A stretch of 64,000 nucleotides of DNA from BOKV01 sp041739465 (GCA_041739465.1 JBGSNX010000008.1:1-64000); one strand, 5' to 3'; shown: positions 43,300 through 53,240, counted from the first letter of the stretch. A program made the numbers and translations. The notes: a model not told the origin generated them from the letters alone.

Positions 43300-43329
43300 A
43301 AAGCCCCGGCGCAGATGCACCGGGGCTTT
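43300..43329. terminator. Strong hairpin between tctC and tctB
   Basis: AAAGCCCCGG (43300-43309) and CCGGGGCTTT (43320-43329) form a perfect 10-bp stem. The T run is longer on the plus strand (TTTTTT) than on the minus (TTT). In the minus-strand tctC-tctB-tctA operon it would act as an attenuator or 3' stabiliser favouring the binding protein, the same design as the hairpin after glpV. Confidence 0.7.
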
Positions 43330-43335
43330 TTTCAA

Positions 43336-44313
43336 TCAGTCGGCATAGGTGCCGGCAGCATCAATGATTGGCTTCCAGCGGGCGATTTCCGTTTCCAACT
43401 TGGCCTTGAGTGCGACAGGGGTCGCATCTGTTGCCGAAGATGGCGAAGTGCCCAGTTCGGCAAACTTCGCTGAAATGGCAGGATCGGCCAATGCCTTCTG
43501 CAACGATGCTGCAAGACGATCATTGACCGCAGCAGGCGTGCCCTTTGGCGTGTAAATGCCATGCCAGATGCCCACTTCCATGGTCGGCAGTCCGACTTCT
43601 GAAACAGCTGGCAGATCAGGGAAGATGTCGAGGCGCTTTGGCGAAGTCACGGCATAAGCCTTGATTGTTCCGCCCTTGATCTGTTCGGTGGTGTTGGTTG
43701 TCTGGTCGCACATGAGATCGACTTGACCACCCAGGAGATCAGTCATCGCCGGACCTGTTCCCTTGTACGGGACGGTAACGATCGGTACGCCAAGTGCCTG
43801 CATGAACAGCATGCCGCAAAGGTGCGAGGCTGCGCCGATACCGGCATTGGCCATGGTCACCTTGTCAGCATTTTTCTTCACGTATTCGAGGAAAGTCGGC
43901 ATATCCGAAGGTTCGAAATCCTTGCGGGCAACCACGGTCATCGGCACTTCGGTAACGAGGCCGACATACTCGAACGCTTCAAGTGGCTTGTAGGCCAGGT
44001 TGCGGTACAGCGTTGCAGAGGTTGCCATGCCGATGTGATGCAGCAGCACGGTGTAACCATCTGGTTCTGACGAGGCAACGCGGCCCGCACCAAGCGTTCC
44101 GCCTGCACCACCAACGTTTTCAACAATGACCTGCTGGCCAAGATCAGCCGACATTTTTTCGGCAATCAACCGGCCAACCGTGTCGGTCGGACCACCGGCA
44201 GCAAACGGAACCACCATGGTGATCTGGCGCTCGGGATAGTCTGCAGCGAATGCAACACCCGACGCGAATATGGCACCAGCAGCAAGGCTGGCAAGCTTGA
44301 TGGAAAATTTCAT
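43336..44313 (-). CDS. Tripartite tricarboxylate transporter substrate-binding protein TctC-like
   Basis: A 325-residue periplasmic binding protein of the Bug/TctC family. The signal peptide MKFSIKLASLAAGAIFASG ends at AFA-AD. The mature protein starts YPERQITMVVPFAAGGPTDT, the hallmark N-terminal loop of the family, with GAGGTLGAGRVA and YKGTGPAMTDLLGGQVDL farther on. The ATG at 44313 has GGGAGGA; an ATG at 44340 is rejected because it lengthens the signal without a ribosome site. It is first in the tct operon. Confidence 0.92.
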   Translation of the reverse strand: MKFSIKLASLAAGAIFASGVAFAADYPERQITMVVPFAAGGPTDTVGRLIAEKMSADLGQQVIVENVGGAGGTLGAGRVASSEPDGYTVLLHHIGMATSATLYRNLAYKPLEAFEYVGLVTEVPMTVVARKDFEPSDMPTFLEYVKKNADKVTMANAGIGAASHLCGMLFMQALGVPIVTVPYKGTGPAMTDLLGGQVDLMCDQTTNTTEQIKGGTIKAYAVTSPKRLDIFPDLPAVSEVGLPTMEVGIWHGIYTPKGTPAAVNDRLAASLQKALADPAISAKFAELGTSPSSATDATPVALKAKLETEIARWKPIIDAAGTYAD

Positions 44314-44345
44314 GACTGTTCCTCCCAGAACTGAAAACACAAACT

Positions 44346-44369
44346 GTGCAACCAGTCTTCAGGTTGCAC
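44346..44369. promoter_or_regulatory. Perfect dyad upstream of tctC
   Basis: GTGCAACC (44346-44353) and GGTTGCAC (44362-44369) are perfect inverted repeats with an 8-base spacer, 33 bases before the tctC ATG. This could be an operator or a leader hairpin. No regulator gene is adjacent. Confidence 0.4.
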
Positions 44370-44572
44370 TGCACTTCTCATAAAGGGCAAATAGCTCTGG
44401 TTGGCAACACATTATGACAATGTGACCTGTACCGGTAACCCAAAGCATGCGGAAACTGTTGGACACAGGCCATCTGCATCGCCCGTTGCCCAAAAAATCC
44501 CCAGTCTGTATTTGGCGGAAGCCTTGACGGGACCTGTCGTTAAAACAACTATGGCGATGAGGAGACCATCAG

Positions 44573-45121
44573 ATGGCAGCAATCCCCCCGGTGTGCAATT
44601 TTGGCTGGAAAGCGAAGGACGCGGTCCTGCCCGGTGTTGACGGCAGGCAGCATTCCATCCTGGCGCAGGCAGGTGAAAAGGGCCTCGTGGTTGCCTTCAT
44701 TTGCAACCACTGCCCCTATGTAAAGGCGGTGATTGACCGGTTGGTGCGCGATGCCGTCAACCTGAAACCCAAGGGCATCGGCTTTGTTGCCATCTGCTCA
44801 AACGATGCCGATGCCTATCCGGAAGACTCGTTTGACCGAATGCAGGAATTTGCAATCCGGCACGCCTTCCCGTTCGCCTATCTGCACGACGCCGACCAGA
44901 AGGTCGCGCGCATGTATGATGCGGTTTGTACGCCGGATTTTTTCGGGTTCAACGCCCGCGGCGAGTTGCAATACCGTGGCAGGCTGGATGCCTCGCGCAA
45001 GGACGCAGCACCGCCGGAAGTGCGCCGCGACCTTTACGAGGCAATGAGGGCGGTCGCACAAACTGGCGACGGACCGCGCGAGCAGATCGCCTCCATGGGG
45101 TGCTCGATCAAGTGGAAATGA
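44573..45121 (+). CDS. Thioredoxin-fold redoxin (AhpC/TSA-like)
   Basis: A 182-residue cytosolic thioredoxin-fold protein with no signal peptide. The redox motif is CNHCPYVKAVIDRL, followed by FVAICSNDADAYPEDSFDRM and the cis-proline loop VCTPDFFGFN. This matches the widespread 'thioredoxin family protein' group with a CxHCP motif, whose partners are poorly known. GAGGAG lies a few bases before the ATG. It converges with the DMT transporter gene, 4 bases between stops. Confidence 0.88.
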   Translation: MAAIPPVCNFGWKAKDAVLPGVDGRQHSILAQAGEKGLVVAFICNHCPYVKAVIDRLVRDAVNLKPKGIGFVAICSNDADAYPEDSFDRMQEFAIRHAFPFAYLHDADQKVARMYDAVCTPDFFGFNARGELQYRGRLDASRKDAAPPEVRRDLYEAMRAVAQTGDGPREQIASMGCSIKWK

Positions 45122-45125
45122 CGGT

Positions 45126-46100
45126 TTAGCCTTTCGGCCTTGGTGCCTTGCTCTCGGTCACCCGTCCCAAGAACGTCTCGCGAAAGAACACATACAGCCC
45201 CGACAGGCCGATCAGGAAAATGCCGGCCCAGGCCAGTCCGTTTGGCCAGTCGCCAAAGACTGCGATGCTGAAGATGATCGCCATCACCATGCCGGCATAT
45301 TCGAATGGTGCAATCAGCCCGCCCTCGGCAAGCCGGTAGGCCTGCGCAAGCAGATAGGCGGAAAACGCAGCAATCAGACCGATGCCGAGCAGCGCTGGCC
45401 AGTCACTGGCTGGCGGCCAGATCCATGCTCTTGTCAGGAAGGCGACGCTTGGATCGGCAGAACCTGAAAGCGAGCCATTGCCGAAAAGCAGCCCAACGGT
45501 TCCCGAAAAAACCATGAAGGTCAGCTGCATGTAAAAAGACATGGTCGAGGCCTTTTCCTTGACACCGATCACCCGCGTCAAAACCTGCAAGGTGCCATAA
45601 CAAAGCGCTGCAAAGGCAGGCAGCAACGAGGCCAACTGAAAAGTGGCTGCGCCCGGCTGCACGACCAGTGCCACGCCGAAAAGGCCGATAAGCACTGCCG
45701 CCCAGCGGCGCGGACCGACATGTTCACGAAGCACGATGGCCGAAAGCGCCGTGATCACCAGCGGCGCAATGAAATAGATCGCGGTAGCCTCACCAATGGG
45801 CAGGCTGGCTAGCGCCGAATAAAAGGACATGTTCGCGGCGACCACCAGCACCCCGCGAACCAGATGAATGCGCCAGAATGGCGTTACCAGATTGCGGTAT
45901 CCCCCCTCCAGCGGCACGAGAACCGCAAGTGTCACCAGACCGGCAACGATGCCACGAAAGAATGTGATCTGGTGCAGCGCATAGCTGGAGCTGAGCGATT
46001 TGATGATCACGTCGTGCAGCACAAAGCCGAAGGTGCCGCCCAGTACGCATGCGATGGCAATGAGGTTTGTCGCCCGAATTTGCGCCGCTGTTGTCTTCAC
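45126..46100 (-). CDS. DMT/EamA-family transporter
   Basis: A 324-residue protein with ten hydrophobic segments arranged as two EamA repeats (about 10-145 and 160-305). I chose the GTG at 46100, which has GGAGAG 7 bases upstream; the longer frame to 46175 adds an improbable polar leader. RhaT/EamA-like proteins are exporters of metabolites such as amino acids. Divergent from the PatB-type lyase gene, which suggests, weakly, a sulfur amino-acid link. Confidence 0.85.
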   Translation of the reverse strand: MKTTAAQIRATNLIAIACVLGGTFGFVLHDVIIKSLSSSYALHQITFFRGIVAGLVTLAVLVPLEGGYRNLVTPFWRIHLVRGVLVVAANMSFYSALASLPIGEATAIYFIAPLVITALSAIVLREHVGPRRWAAVLIGLFGVALVVQPGAATFQLASLLPAFAALCYGTLQVLTRVIGVKEKASTMSFYMQLTFMVFSGTVGLLFGNGSLSGSADPSVAFLTRAWIWPPASDWPALLGIGLIAAFSAYLLAQAYRLAEGGLIAPFEYAGMVMAIIFSIAVFGDWPNGLAWAGIFLIGLSGLYVFFRETFLGRVTESKAPRPKG

Positions 46101-46279
46101 GCAAATCTCTCCACTCAAAGCCGTGTTGATCGCAGACCGCCGAACCGGCGCAATTCCTGCGAAATGGCGATCCACACGGTTTTTCCACGCAAAGCAACAG
46201 CAATCGCTCCATTTGTGGCCTTGACCAGTTCCAAATGGCGGCGCTATCTCGAAAAAACACCACAGGAACGCTAAAACCC

Positions 46280-47455
46280 ATGAAATTCGATTTCGACCGC
46301 GTCATTGACCGCCGCAACACCCATTCGGCCAAGTGGGATCGTATGGGCCTTGCGTGCAGTCTCGATGCACCCGATGCAATTGCCATGTGGGTCGCCGACA
46401 TGGACTTTGAAGCGCCCCCGGCGGTTAAGCGCGTTCTGGCGGCAGAGGTCGAGCGATCCACGCATGGTTATTATGATTCAAACCTCGGCTGGCGGCAGGC
46501 CTGTGCGGACTGGTTGCAGCGCCGCCACCATTTCACCGTCGATCCCGACTGGATCTCGACGACACCGGGCATCGTCTCTGCGCTTGGGCTGATCCTTCAG
46601 GCTGTCAGCGAACCGGACGACGAGGTCATCGTTTTTTCCCCGGCCTACCACGCGTTCCGCCTGATCATCGAGGCCAACGGCCGCAAGATCCACAATGTGC
46701 CAATGCTCACCGAACAGGGCCGGTACAAGATGGACATGGATCGCCTCAAGGCCACCGTCACCGACCGGGCGAAAGTTGTTTTCCTGTGTTCGCCGCACAA
46801 TCCCGGCGGACGGGTTTGGGACCACGATGAACTGGTTGCCGTTGCACAATTTTGCGTCGACAACGACCTCATCCTCGTCTCCGATGAAATCCACAATGAT
46901 CTGGTTTTTCCAGGAAACACCCACATCCCGACTGCAATTGCCGCCCCGTTTGTCGCCGACCGGTTGATCACCTGCGTTGCCGCAACCAAGACGTTCAACC
47001 TTGCCGGCGGCCATGTTGGCGCATGCATTACGCCCAACGCCAAATTGCGCAAGAAACTCGACGACCGCATCATGGCTGCAGGCTTGGTTTCCTACAATCT
47101 GTTCGGCATGCTCAGCACCGAAGCTGCATGGCGCGAAGGCGATGAATGGCTGGATGCACTGCTTCCCTATCTGGATGCCAACCGCCAGCATTTCGATGCC
47201 GGTATCGCAAGGGCTGTTCCCGGCACACGGTCCATGCCGCTGGAAGCGACCTATCTGGCCTGGGTGGACTTTGAAGGCACCGGTCTTTCGCGCGAAGACA
47301 TCATGGACCGCATCACCCACCGCGCCCGCATCGGCGTTTCTCCCGGCCCGCAATTCGGCCCCGGCGGCGAAATGTTCGTGCGCTTCAATTTCGCCACCCA
47401 GCGCCACTGGATCAATGAGGCACTGTCCCGGCTTGAGGAAGCATTCCGCAATTAA
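46280..47455 (+). CDS. patB: PatB/MalY-type aminotransferase, probable cystathionine beta-lyase
   Basis: A 391-residue class I/II PLP enzyme. It begins FDFDRVIDRRNTHSAKWD, characteristic of PatB/MalY C-S lyases, and has MWVADMDFEAPPAVK, YYDSNLGWRQACADWLQRRH, and FLCSPHNPGGRVW. The Schiff-base lysine lies in CVAATKTFNLAG. These enzymes cleave cystathionine or cysteine conjugates to a thiol, pyruvate and ammonia. Its stop overlaps by 4 bases the final codon region of the convergent proline-racemase-family gene. Confidence 0.92.
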   Translation: MKFDFDRVIDRRNTHSAKWDRMGLACSLDAPDAIAMWVADMDFEAPPAVKRVLAAEVERSTHGYYDSNLGWRQACADWLQRRHHFTVDPDWISTTPGIVSALGLILQAVSEPDDEVIVFSPAYHAFRLIIEANGRKIHNVPMLTEQGRYKMDMDRLKATVTDRAKVVFLCSPHNPGGRVWDHDELVAVAQFCVDNDLILVSDEIHNDLVFPGNTHIPTAIAAPFVADRLITCVAATKTFNLAGGHVGACITPNAKLRKKLDDRIMAAGLVSYNLFGMLSTEAAWREGDEWLDALLPYLDANRQHFDAGIARAVPGTRSMPLEATYLAWVDFEGTGLSREDIMDRITHRARIGVSPGPQFGPGGEMFVRFNFATQRHWINEALSRLEEAFRN

Positions 47456-48480
47456 CCTGCCTTCGGCCAGGTATCGCCCAGCCGGTAACCGTCCGGCCAT
47501 GGGTCCTGCGGATCAAGCATGTGCTGGTGGGTGCCGGTGATCCAGGCCCGCCCTTCGACCCGTGGAATGATCGCCGGCCTGCCAGCCAGCATTGTTGTTT
47601 CGTCGATGCGACAAAAGAACCGCGAGCCTAGAACCGAGATCGCCTCGTAGGTCTCGCCGATGCCGATCTAGCCTCTTGCATGCAATACCGCCAGACGCGC
47701 CGAGCAGCCGGTGCCGGTTGGCGAACGGTCAAGCTTGGCCGGCTTGATTGCCACGGTGTTGCGGCCTTTCCAGCCCGTCGAAGTCTTCTCCAGGGGTCCG
47801 GCAAACTGGCAAAACGAGATGTGATCCCAGGCTTGCAGCGGATGCTTGAACCCCAGTTGCGCATTGGCCGCACTGGTTATCTGCGAGCCTATCGCAGCAA
47901 GGTCCGCCGCCTCGTCCGGGGTGATGGCAAAGCCAAGCGCTGCCGCATCGACAATGACAAAGGCATCGCCGCCAAAAGCCGTATCCACAATGAGCGTGCC
48001 AAGCCCCCTGACTTCCAAAGATGCGCCCAGCCTGTCGGAGAAGGAGGGCACATTGCGAAACGCGACGCTCTCAACCTTGCCGTTTGCACAATTGGCTTCA
48101 ACTTCAACAAGCCCCGCCGGAACCTCCAGCACCAGCCGCGTAACCGGTTCGACCATTGGCAGTATGCCTGTTTCCAGCAGCACTGTAGCCACACAGATCG
48201 TGTTTGAGCCGGACATCGGCGGGGTGTCTTCCGGTTCCATGATCAGGAACGCGGCGTCAGCCTTCGGGCTCTTCGGCGGAACCAGCAAATTGAAATGCCG
48301 GAACACGCCACCGCGCGGCTCGTTCAGCAGAAAATTTCGCAAGGTCTGATCGCGGGCGAGAAATTCGCGCTGTTCGTAAAGCGTTGCACCGGGCGGCGGG
48401 GTGACGCCGCCAACCACCACATCGCCCACTTCGCCCTCGCAATGGCACGAGACGGTGTGAATGATCTTGCTGCTTCGCAT
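47452..48480 (-). pseudogene. Proline racemase-family gene with in-frame TAG at codon 271
   Basis: The first 270 codons encode a proline racemase/hydroxyproline epimerase-type protein with Ser90 in PPMSGSNTIC, at the position of the first catalytic residue, and Cys259 in SPTGTGCSAR as the second. An amber codon at 47668-47670 interrupts the frame after LHARG. The same frame then continues for 71 codons of clearly homologous sequence (IGIGETYEAISVLGSRF, GRPAIIPRVEG and RAWITGTHQHMLDPQDPWP) to a TAA at 47452, giving the family's normal ~342-codon length. The Ser/Cys pattern belongs to the hydroxyproline epimerase/dehydratase part of the family. Nonsense mutation, sequencing error or readthrough are all possible. 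It overlaps trhO by one base (TGATG). Confidence 0.8.
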
Positions 48481-49478
48481 CAGGCTGCCTCGCCTTTGGC
48501 TCGCTGCCGGTCGCGTTCCTTGCGTGCCAGCTTTTCCGCCCGCTTTTGCACCCGGGCCGTTTCAACATCGGCGGCCACATGCCGCTCGCCGCGGGCATCG
48601 GCCAGTTCCACCTGCTTTTGCCGTTCAGCAAACCCGGCCTTGCGCTCCTCGCTCATGGTGTCGTGGCAATGCGGGCAGCATACACCCTTGAGGTATTTTT
48701 CCGAACGCTTGTCTTCATGCGTGATAGGGTGCCGGCAGGCATGGCAAAGGTCGTAATTTCCGACCTTGAGGCCATGGCCAACCGAGACCCGGTTGTCAAA
48801 AACGAAGCACTCGCCATGCCACAGGCTTTCTTCCTGCGGCACGGTTTCCAGATATTTGAGTATGCCGCCTTTGAGGTGGAAGACGTCCTGGTAACCTTCG
48901 GACTTCAGGAAGGCCGTCGACTTTTCGCAGCGAATGCCGCCAGTGCAGAACATCGCGATTTTCGGCTTGTTGTGAAACCGCCCGGAATTTTCCCGGAACC
49001 ATGCCGGAAATTCGCGAAAATTGACAGTTTTGGGGTCAATCGCCCCTTCAAAAGTACCGATCGCCACTTCGTAATCATTGCGCGTGTCGATGAGCACCGT
49101 ATCGGGATCACTGATCAGCGCATTCCAGTCCTTCGGATCGACATAGGTGCCAACGGTCACGCGCGGATCGATGCCAGGCACGCCCAACGTCACAATCTCG
49201 CGTTTCAACCGCACTTTCATGCGGTAGAATGGGTTTTCATCGGCAAAGCTTTCCTTGTGCTCCAGATCGGCAAGCCGGGCATCGGCTTTCAGCCAGTCCA
49301 GCACCGCCGTTATTGCCTCATGGCTACCGGCAATCGTGCCGTTGATGCCCTCGTCCGCCAGAAGCAGGGTTCCCATCACCCCATGCTTCTTGCACTGCGC
49401 CAGCAGCCGTGGCTGCAGCGTCCGGAAATCGGGCAGGGCAACAAACTTGTAAAGAGCGCTCACGGTTATGGCGGACAT
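48480..49478 (-). CDS. trhO: tRNA uridine(34) hydroxylase TrhO (rhodanese family)
   Basis: A 332-residue protein with an N-terminal acylphosphatase/ferredoxin-like domain (LLLADEGINGTIAGS) and a rhodanese domain with Cys178 and Cys184 in FCTGGIRCEKS. A C-terminal zinc-ribbon-like region (CHACRHPITHEDKRSEKYLKG, then CCPHC) follows, with a basic tail. TrhO/YceA proteins hydroxylate wobble uridine of tRNA in an oxygen-dependent way. The ATG at 49478 has AGGA upstream; an in-frame ATG at 49487 is too close to that site. It is coupled to the interrupted proline-racemase-family gene. Confidence 0.92.
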   Translation of the reverse strand: MSAITVSALYKFVALPDFRTLQPRLLAQCKKHGVMGTLLLADEGINGTIAGSHEAITAVLDWLKADARLADLEHKESFADENPFYRMKVRLKREIVTLGVPGIDPRVTVGTYVDPKDWNALISDPDTVLIDTRNDYEVAIGTFEGAIDPKTVNFREFPAWFRENSGRFHNKPKIAMFCTGGIRCEKSTAFLKSEGYQDVFHLKGGILKYLETVPQEESLWHGECFVFDNRVSVGHGLKVGNYDLCHACRHPITHEDKRSEKYLKGVCCPHCHDTMSEERKAGFAERQKQVELADARGERHVAADVETARVQKRAEKLARKERDRQRAKGEAA

Positions 49479-49727
49479 GGGAACCATCCTTTCGATCTCC
49501 TGATAATCCCGCCGGGCCGGACCATGCAAGAGGGAGGGGAAAGTCATAGCTATGGCTAGGCACAGCGCCCATCTCCCACTTGCCGGGGTCCAAAGACGGG
49601 AAGCGGCGAGTGATGCGATGCCAGCTGGGCCGGAGTTCTTCTCGACGCACTGCCAAACCGAAAAAAATCACCGTTACACCCGCCGCGAAATTGCGCCATA
49701 ATGGACATTGGAGAAGGAGTTTGCGCA

Positions 49728-52700
49728 ATGAACGAGATTCTCAAACCGGGCATGCGGGCTGGCGACCTTGCCGCTGTCACGCTTGATGACAAATACAATG
49801 CCCAAACCGGCGAAGTGTTCATTTCGGGAACGCAGGCCATGGTGCGCCTGCCATTGGTACAAATCCGGCGCGACCGCGCCGCCGGGCTGAACACTGGCGC
49901 ATTCATTTCAGGCTATCGCGGCTCGCCGGTTGGCGGGTTGGATTTTGCCTTCAACCAGGCAAAGAAACACCTTCGCCAGCACGATGTGGTGTTTCAATCC
50001 GGCGTCAACGAAGAACTTGCAGCAACCGCAGTCTGGGGATCGCAAAACGCGCAATTGTCGCCAGGTGTCACCAAACAAGGTGTCATCGGCATGTGGTATG
50101 GCAAGGGTCCCGGCGTTGACCGTTGCGGCGACGTGTTCAAGCACGCCAATTCTTTCGGCACCTCGCCGCATGGAGGCGTGCTGGCGGTTGCGGGTGATGA
50201 CCATTCGGCCAAATCGTCGACCGTGGCGCACCAGTCCGACCATGCCTTCATGGCCGCAATCATGCCGGTGCTGTTCCCCTCGTCGGTGCATGAATTCACC
50301 GAGCTTGGCCTGCTTGGCTATGCGATGAGCCGGTTCTCGGGGCTTTGGGTTGGCTACAAGGTCATATCCGACACCATCGAAACCACTGGTGTGGTGGATT
50401 TGAAGGCAGAAGCGCGCTCGTTCGTTCTGCCCAATGATTTCGAAATGCCGAAGGGCGGGCTCAACATCCGTTGGCCAGACGACCGCTATGCTCAGGACGA
50501 GCGGTTGCAGGAACACAAGGCTTATGCGGCAATCGCATTTGCGCGGGCCAACAAGGTCGATCAACTTGTGATGGATTCGCGCAAACCGCGCTTTGGCATC
50601 ATCTCTTCGGGCAAGGCGTACGAGAATGTGCGCGAGGCCCTGCGACACATGGGCATTGACGACAAGACCGCCGACAAGATCGGCCTGCGCCTTTACAAGG
50701 TGCGGATGACATGGCCGCTCGAGCCGGAAGGCGTGCGCCATTTCTCCGAAGGGCTGGAGGAAGTGCTGGTGATCGAGGAGCGCCGCGAGGTGATCGAGCA
50801 CCAGATCAAGCAGCAATTGTTCAACTGGCGCGCTGATGTGCGACCGCGCATTGTCGGCAAGTTCGATGACCGTGACGAGCCGATGCTGTCGCTGCACGAG
50901 GACGTGACAACCGGCGTTGCGCTGCGGGTGATTGTTTCGCGCCTGCTGAAATTCAAACTGCCCGAAGGCCTGCGCGAGAAGCTGGAAAAGCAGCTGGAGC
51001 ACTATCAGTCCCGCCAGGCGGTTCGGCTAGGCCATCAGGCACCAGTTTCGCGCATGCCGCATTTTTGTTCCGGCTGCCCGCACAACACCTCAACCAAGGT
51101 GCCCGATGGCAGCCGCGCCATGGCCGGCATCGGCTGCCATTTCATGGCCTTGTGGATGAACCGCAGCACCGAAACCTACACCCACATGGGCGGCGAGGGT
51201 GTGCCGTGGATGGGCACAGCGCCATTCACCACCGAAAAGCACGTCTTTGCCAATCTGGGCGATGGCACCTATTTCCATTCGGGCGCTTTGGCCATCCGAC
51301 AGTCTGTCGCCTCAGGCAACACCATCACCTACAAGATACTCTACAATGACGCCGTCGCCATGACTGGCGGCCAGCATGTCGATGGCCAGCTGACCGTGCC
51401 GCAGCTTTCGCACCAGTTGGCAGCAGAAGGCGTCAGCGAAATCTGGCTGGTTTCTGACGAGCCGGAAAAATGCCCTTCTGCAGACCTGGCACCCGGCGTG
51501 AAGACCCGCTCGCGGGAATATCTCGATGAGGTGCAGCGGCACCTGCGCGAGGTCGAAGGCTGTACGGCGATCATCTATGACCAGACCTGCGCTGCGGAAA
51601 AGCGCCGCCGCCGCAAGCGTGGCCTGTTGGAAGACCCGCAAAAGCGCGTCTTCATCAATCCGCTGGTGTGCGAAGGTTGCGGCGACTGTTCTGTCCAGTC
51701 CAACTGCATATCAATCGAACCACTGGAAACCGAATTTGGCCGCAAGCGCCAGATCAACCAGTCGTCGTGCAACAAGGATTTTTCTTGCGTCAACGGCTTT
51801 TGTCCGTCCTTCGTGACGGTGCATGGCGGCGGGCTGAAAAAGCCCGTTCTGCCGCCATTGTCGCGGGAAGCCTTGCCGCAACCATCAGTCCAAGGTTTGG
51901 ACGGCGTTTACAACATCGCCATTACCGGCGTAGGTGGAACCGGCGTTTTGACCATCGGCGCGATCATCGGAATGGCCGCCCACCTTGAAGGCAAGGCAGC
52001 GATGATCCAGGACTTCTCCGGCCTTGCCCAAAAGGGCGGAGCGGTGCTGTCGCATGTGCGCCTGTCCAAGACCCCGCAGGAAGTTTCTGCCGCACAGATC
52101 GTGACCGGCGAAGCCGATCTGTTGTTGGCAGCCGACACTGTTGTTGCCGCTGGCAAGGACGGCGCCGCCCTGATGTCGGCCAACCGGACATCTGCCGTTC
52201 TCAACACCCACCTTGCTCCGGTCGCCGCTTTTGTCTTCAACCGCGACTTCGATTTCCGGGAAACCGACATCGTCAAGACCATTGCAAAAAGTTCGAAGGG
52301 CGAACCAATGCAGCTTGATTTCGGCAAGCTGGCAGATGCGGTTTGCGGGGATGCGATCGCCACCAACATCATGATGGTTGGTTATGCCAGCCAGAAGGGG
52401 CTGCTTCCGGTTTCGCCTGCTGCGCTGGAACGCGCCATCGAACTCAACGCGGTATCGGTGGCCGCCAACAAACTGGCCTTTGGCTGGGGCCGGCGCTTTG
52501 CGCAATATCCGCAGGAAGCCGCGCAGATCCTTGCCCGCCGCGAAACGCCTAGTCCCGCCGAGGATACGCTAGAGGCAATCGTCGAAAATCGCGCGACGTT
52601 CCTGACCCAATATCAGAACGCACAATATGCAGACCGCTACCGCAACCTGGTTGAAACTGCCCGCAAGGCCGAAGCTGGCCTTTCGGGCAAGTCCGGCTTT

Positions 52701-53228
52701 GCCGTTGCAGTGGCGAAATTCGGGTTCAAGCTGATGGCCTACAAGGACGAATACGAAGTGGCCCGTCTTTATACGAATGGAGATTTCGAGCGGCGCATCG
52801 CCGAAACATTCGAGGGCGATTTCAAGATCGCCTACCATTTGGCGCCGCCGGTAATGCAGGGCGAAATCCTGCCCAATGGTCGCCCGCGCAAACGTCAGTT
52901 CGGACCATGGATGCTGACAGGTTTCCGCCTGCTTGCACGGTTGAAGGGCCTGCGCGGCACGCCTTTCGATCCCTTCGGGCGCAATGGCGAGCGGCGCAAA
53001 GAGCGTGCGCTCATCACTGAATACGCGGCAATGGTCGGCGAGCTTGCAAGCAAACTTACTGTGCAAAACCATGTGCATGCTGTGGCGCTGGCGCGTTTGC
53101 CCGACATGATCCGCGGCTATGGCCCGGTCAAGGAAGAATCGCTGAAGAAGGCAGAAGCAGAAAAGGCGACCCTGATGGCCGCCTTTTCAGATCCTGTACC
53201 CCAACCGCTAAGACAAGCGGCTGAGTAG
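49728..53228 (+). CDS. Fused indolepyruvate:ferredoxin oxidoreductase
   Basis: A 1166-residue single-chain 2-oxoacid:ferredoxin oxidoreductase. The N-terminal pyrimidine-binding region begins after DKYNAQTGEVFISGTQA. The TPP-binding part (about 455-600) has GIGCHFMALWM, ANLGDGTYFHSG and NDAVAMTGGQHVDG. A cysteine cluster VCEGCGDCSVQSNC (near 645) suggests an iron-sulfur centre. The gamma-type domain starts at IAITGVGGTGVLTIGAIIG, and the C-terminus is the family's usual DUF6537-like extension. It oxidises indolepyruvate or related aryl 2-oxoacids to acyl-CoA plus CO2. GAAGGAG lies 8 bases before the ATG at 49728. No ferredoxin gene is adjacent. Confidence 0.92.
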   Translation: MNEILKPGMRAGDLAAVTLDDKYNAQTGEVFISGTQAMVRLPLVQIRRDRAAGLNTGAFISGYRGSPVGGLDFAFNQAKKHLRQHDVVFQSGVNEELAATAVWGSQNAQLSPGVTKQGVIGMWYGKGPGVDRCGDVFKHANSFGTSPHGGVLAVAGDDHSAKSSTVAHQSDHAFMAAIMPVLFPSSVHEFTELGLLGYAMSRFSGLWVGYKVISDTIETTGVVDLKAEARSFVLPNDFEMPKGGLNIRWPDDRYAQDERLQEHKAYAAIAFARANKVDQLVMDSRKPRFGIISSGKAYENVREALRHMGIDDKTADKIGLRLYKVRMTWPLEPEGVRHFSEGLEEVLVIEERREVIEHQIKQQLFNWRADVRPRIVGKFDDRDEPMLSLHEDVTTGVALRVIVSRLLKFKLPEGLREKLEKQLEHYQSRQAVRLGHQAPVSRMPHFCSGCPHNTSTKVPDGSRAMAGIGCHFMALWMNRSTETYTHMGGEGVPWMGTAPFTTEKHVFANLGDGTYFHSGALAIRQSVASGNTITYKILYNDAVAMTGGQHVDGQLTVPQLSHQLAAEGVSEIWLVSDEPEKCPSADLAPGVKTRSREYLDEVQRHLREVEGCTAIIYDQTCAAEKRRRRKRGLLEDPQKRVFINPLVCEGCGDCSVQSNCISIEPLETEFGRKRQINQSSCNKDFSCVNGFCPSFVTVHGGGLKKPVLPPLSREALPQPSVQGLDGVYNIAITGVGGTGVLTIGAIIGMAAHLEGKAAMIQDFSGLAQKGGAVLSHVRLSKTPQEVSAAQIVTGEADLLLAADTVVAAGKDGAALMSANRTSAVLNTHLAPVAAFVFNRDFDFRETDIVKTIAKSSKGEPMQLDFGKLADAVCGDAIATNIMMVGYASQKGLLPVSPAALERAIELNAVSVAANKLAFGWGRRFAQYPQEAAQILARRETPSPAEDTLEAIVENRATFLTQYQNAQYADRYRNLVETARKAEAGLSGKSGFAVAVAKFGFKLMAYKDEYEVARLYTNGDFERRIAETFEGDFKIAYHLAPPVMQGEILPNGRPRKRQFGPWMLTGFRLLARLKGLRGTPFDPFGRNGERRKERALITEYAAMVGELASKLTVQNHVHAVALARLPDMIRGYGPVKEESLKKAEAEKATLMAAFSDPVPQPLRQAAE

Positions 53229-53240
53229 AGGCAGGCGAGG

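Noticed and set aside
49908..51002. Long open frame (364 codons) on the minus strand
   Set aside because: It lies entirely antisense to the indolepyruvate oxidoreductase gene, has low-complexity His/Arg-rich composition typical of reverse-frame translations, and shows no recognisable domain.
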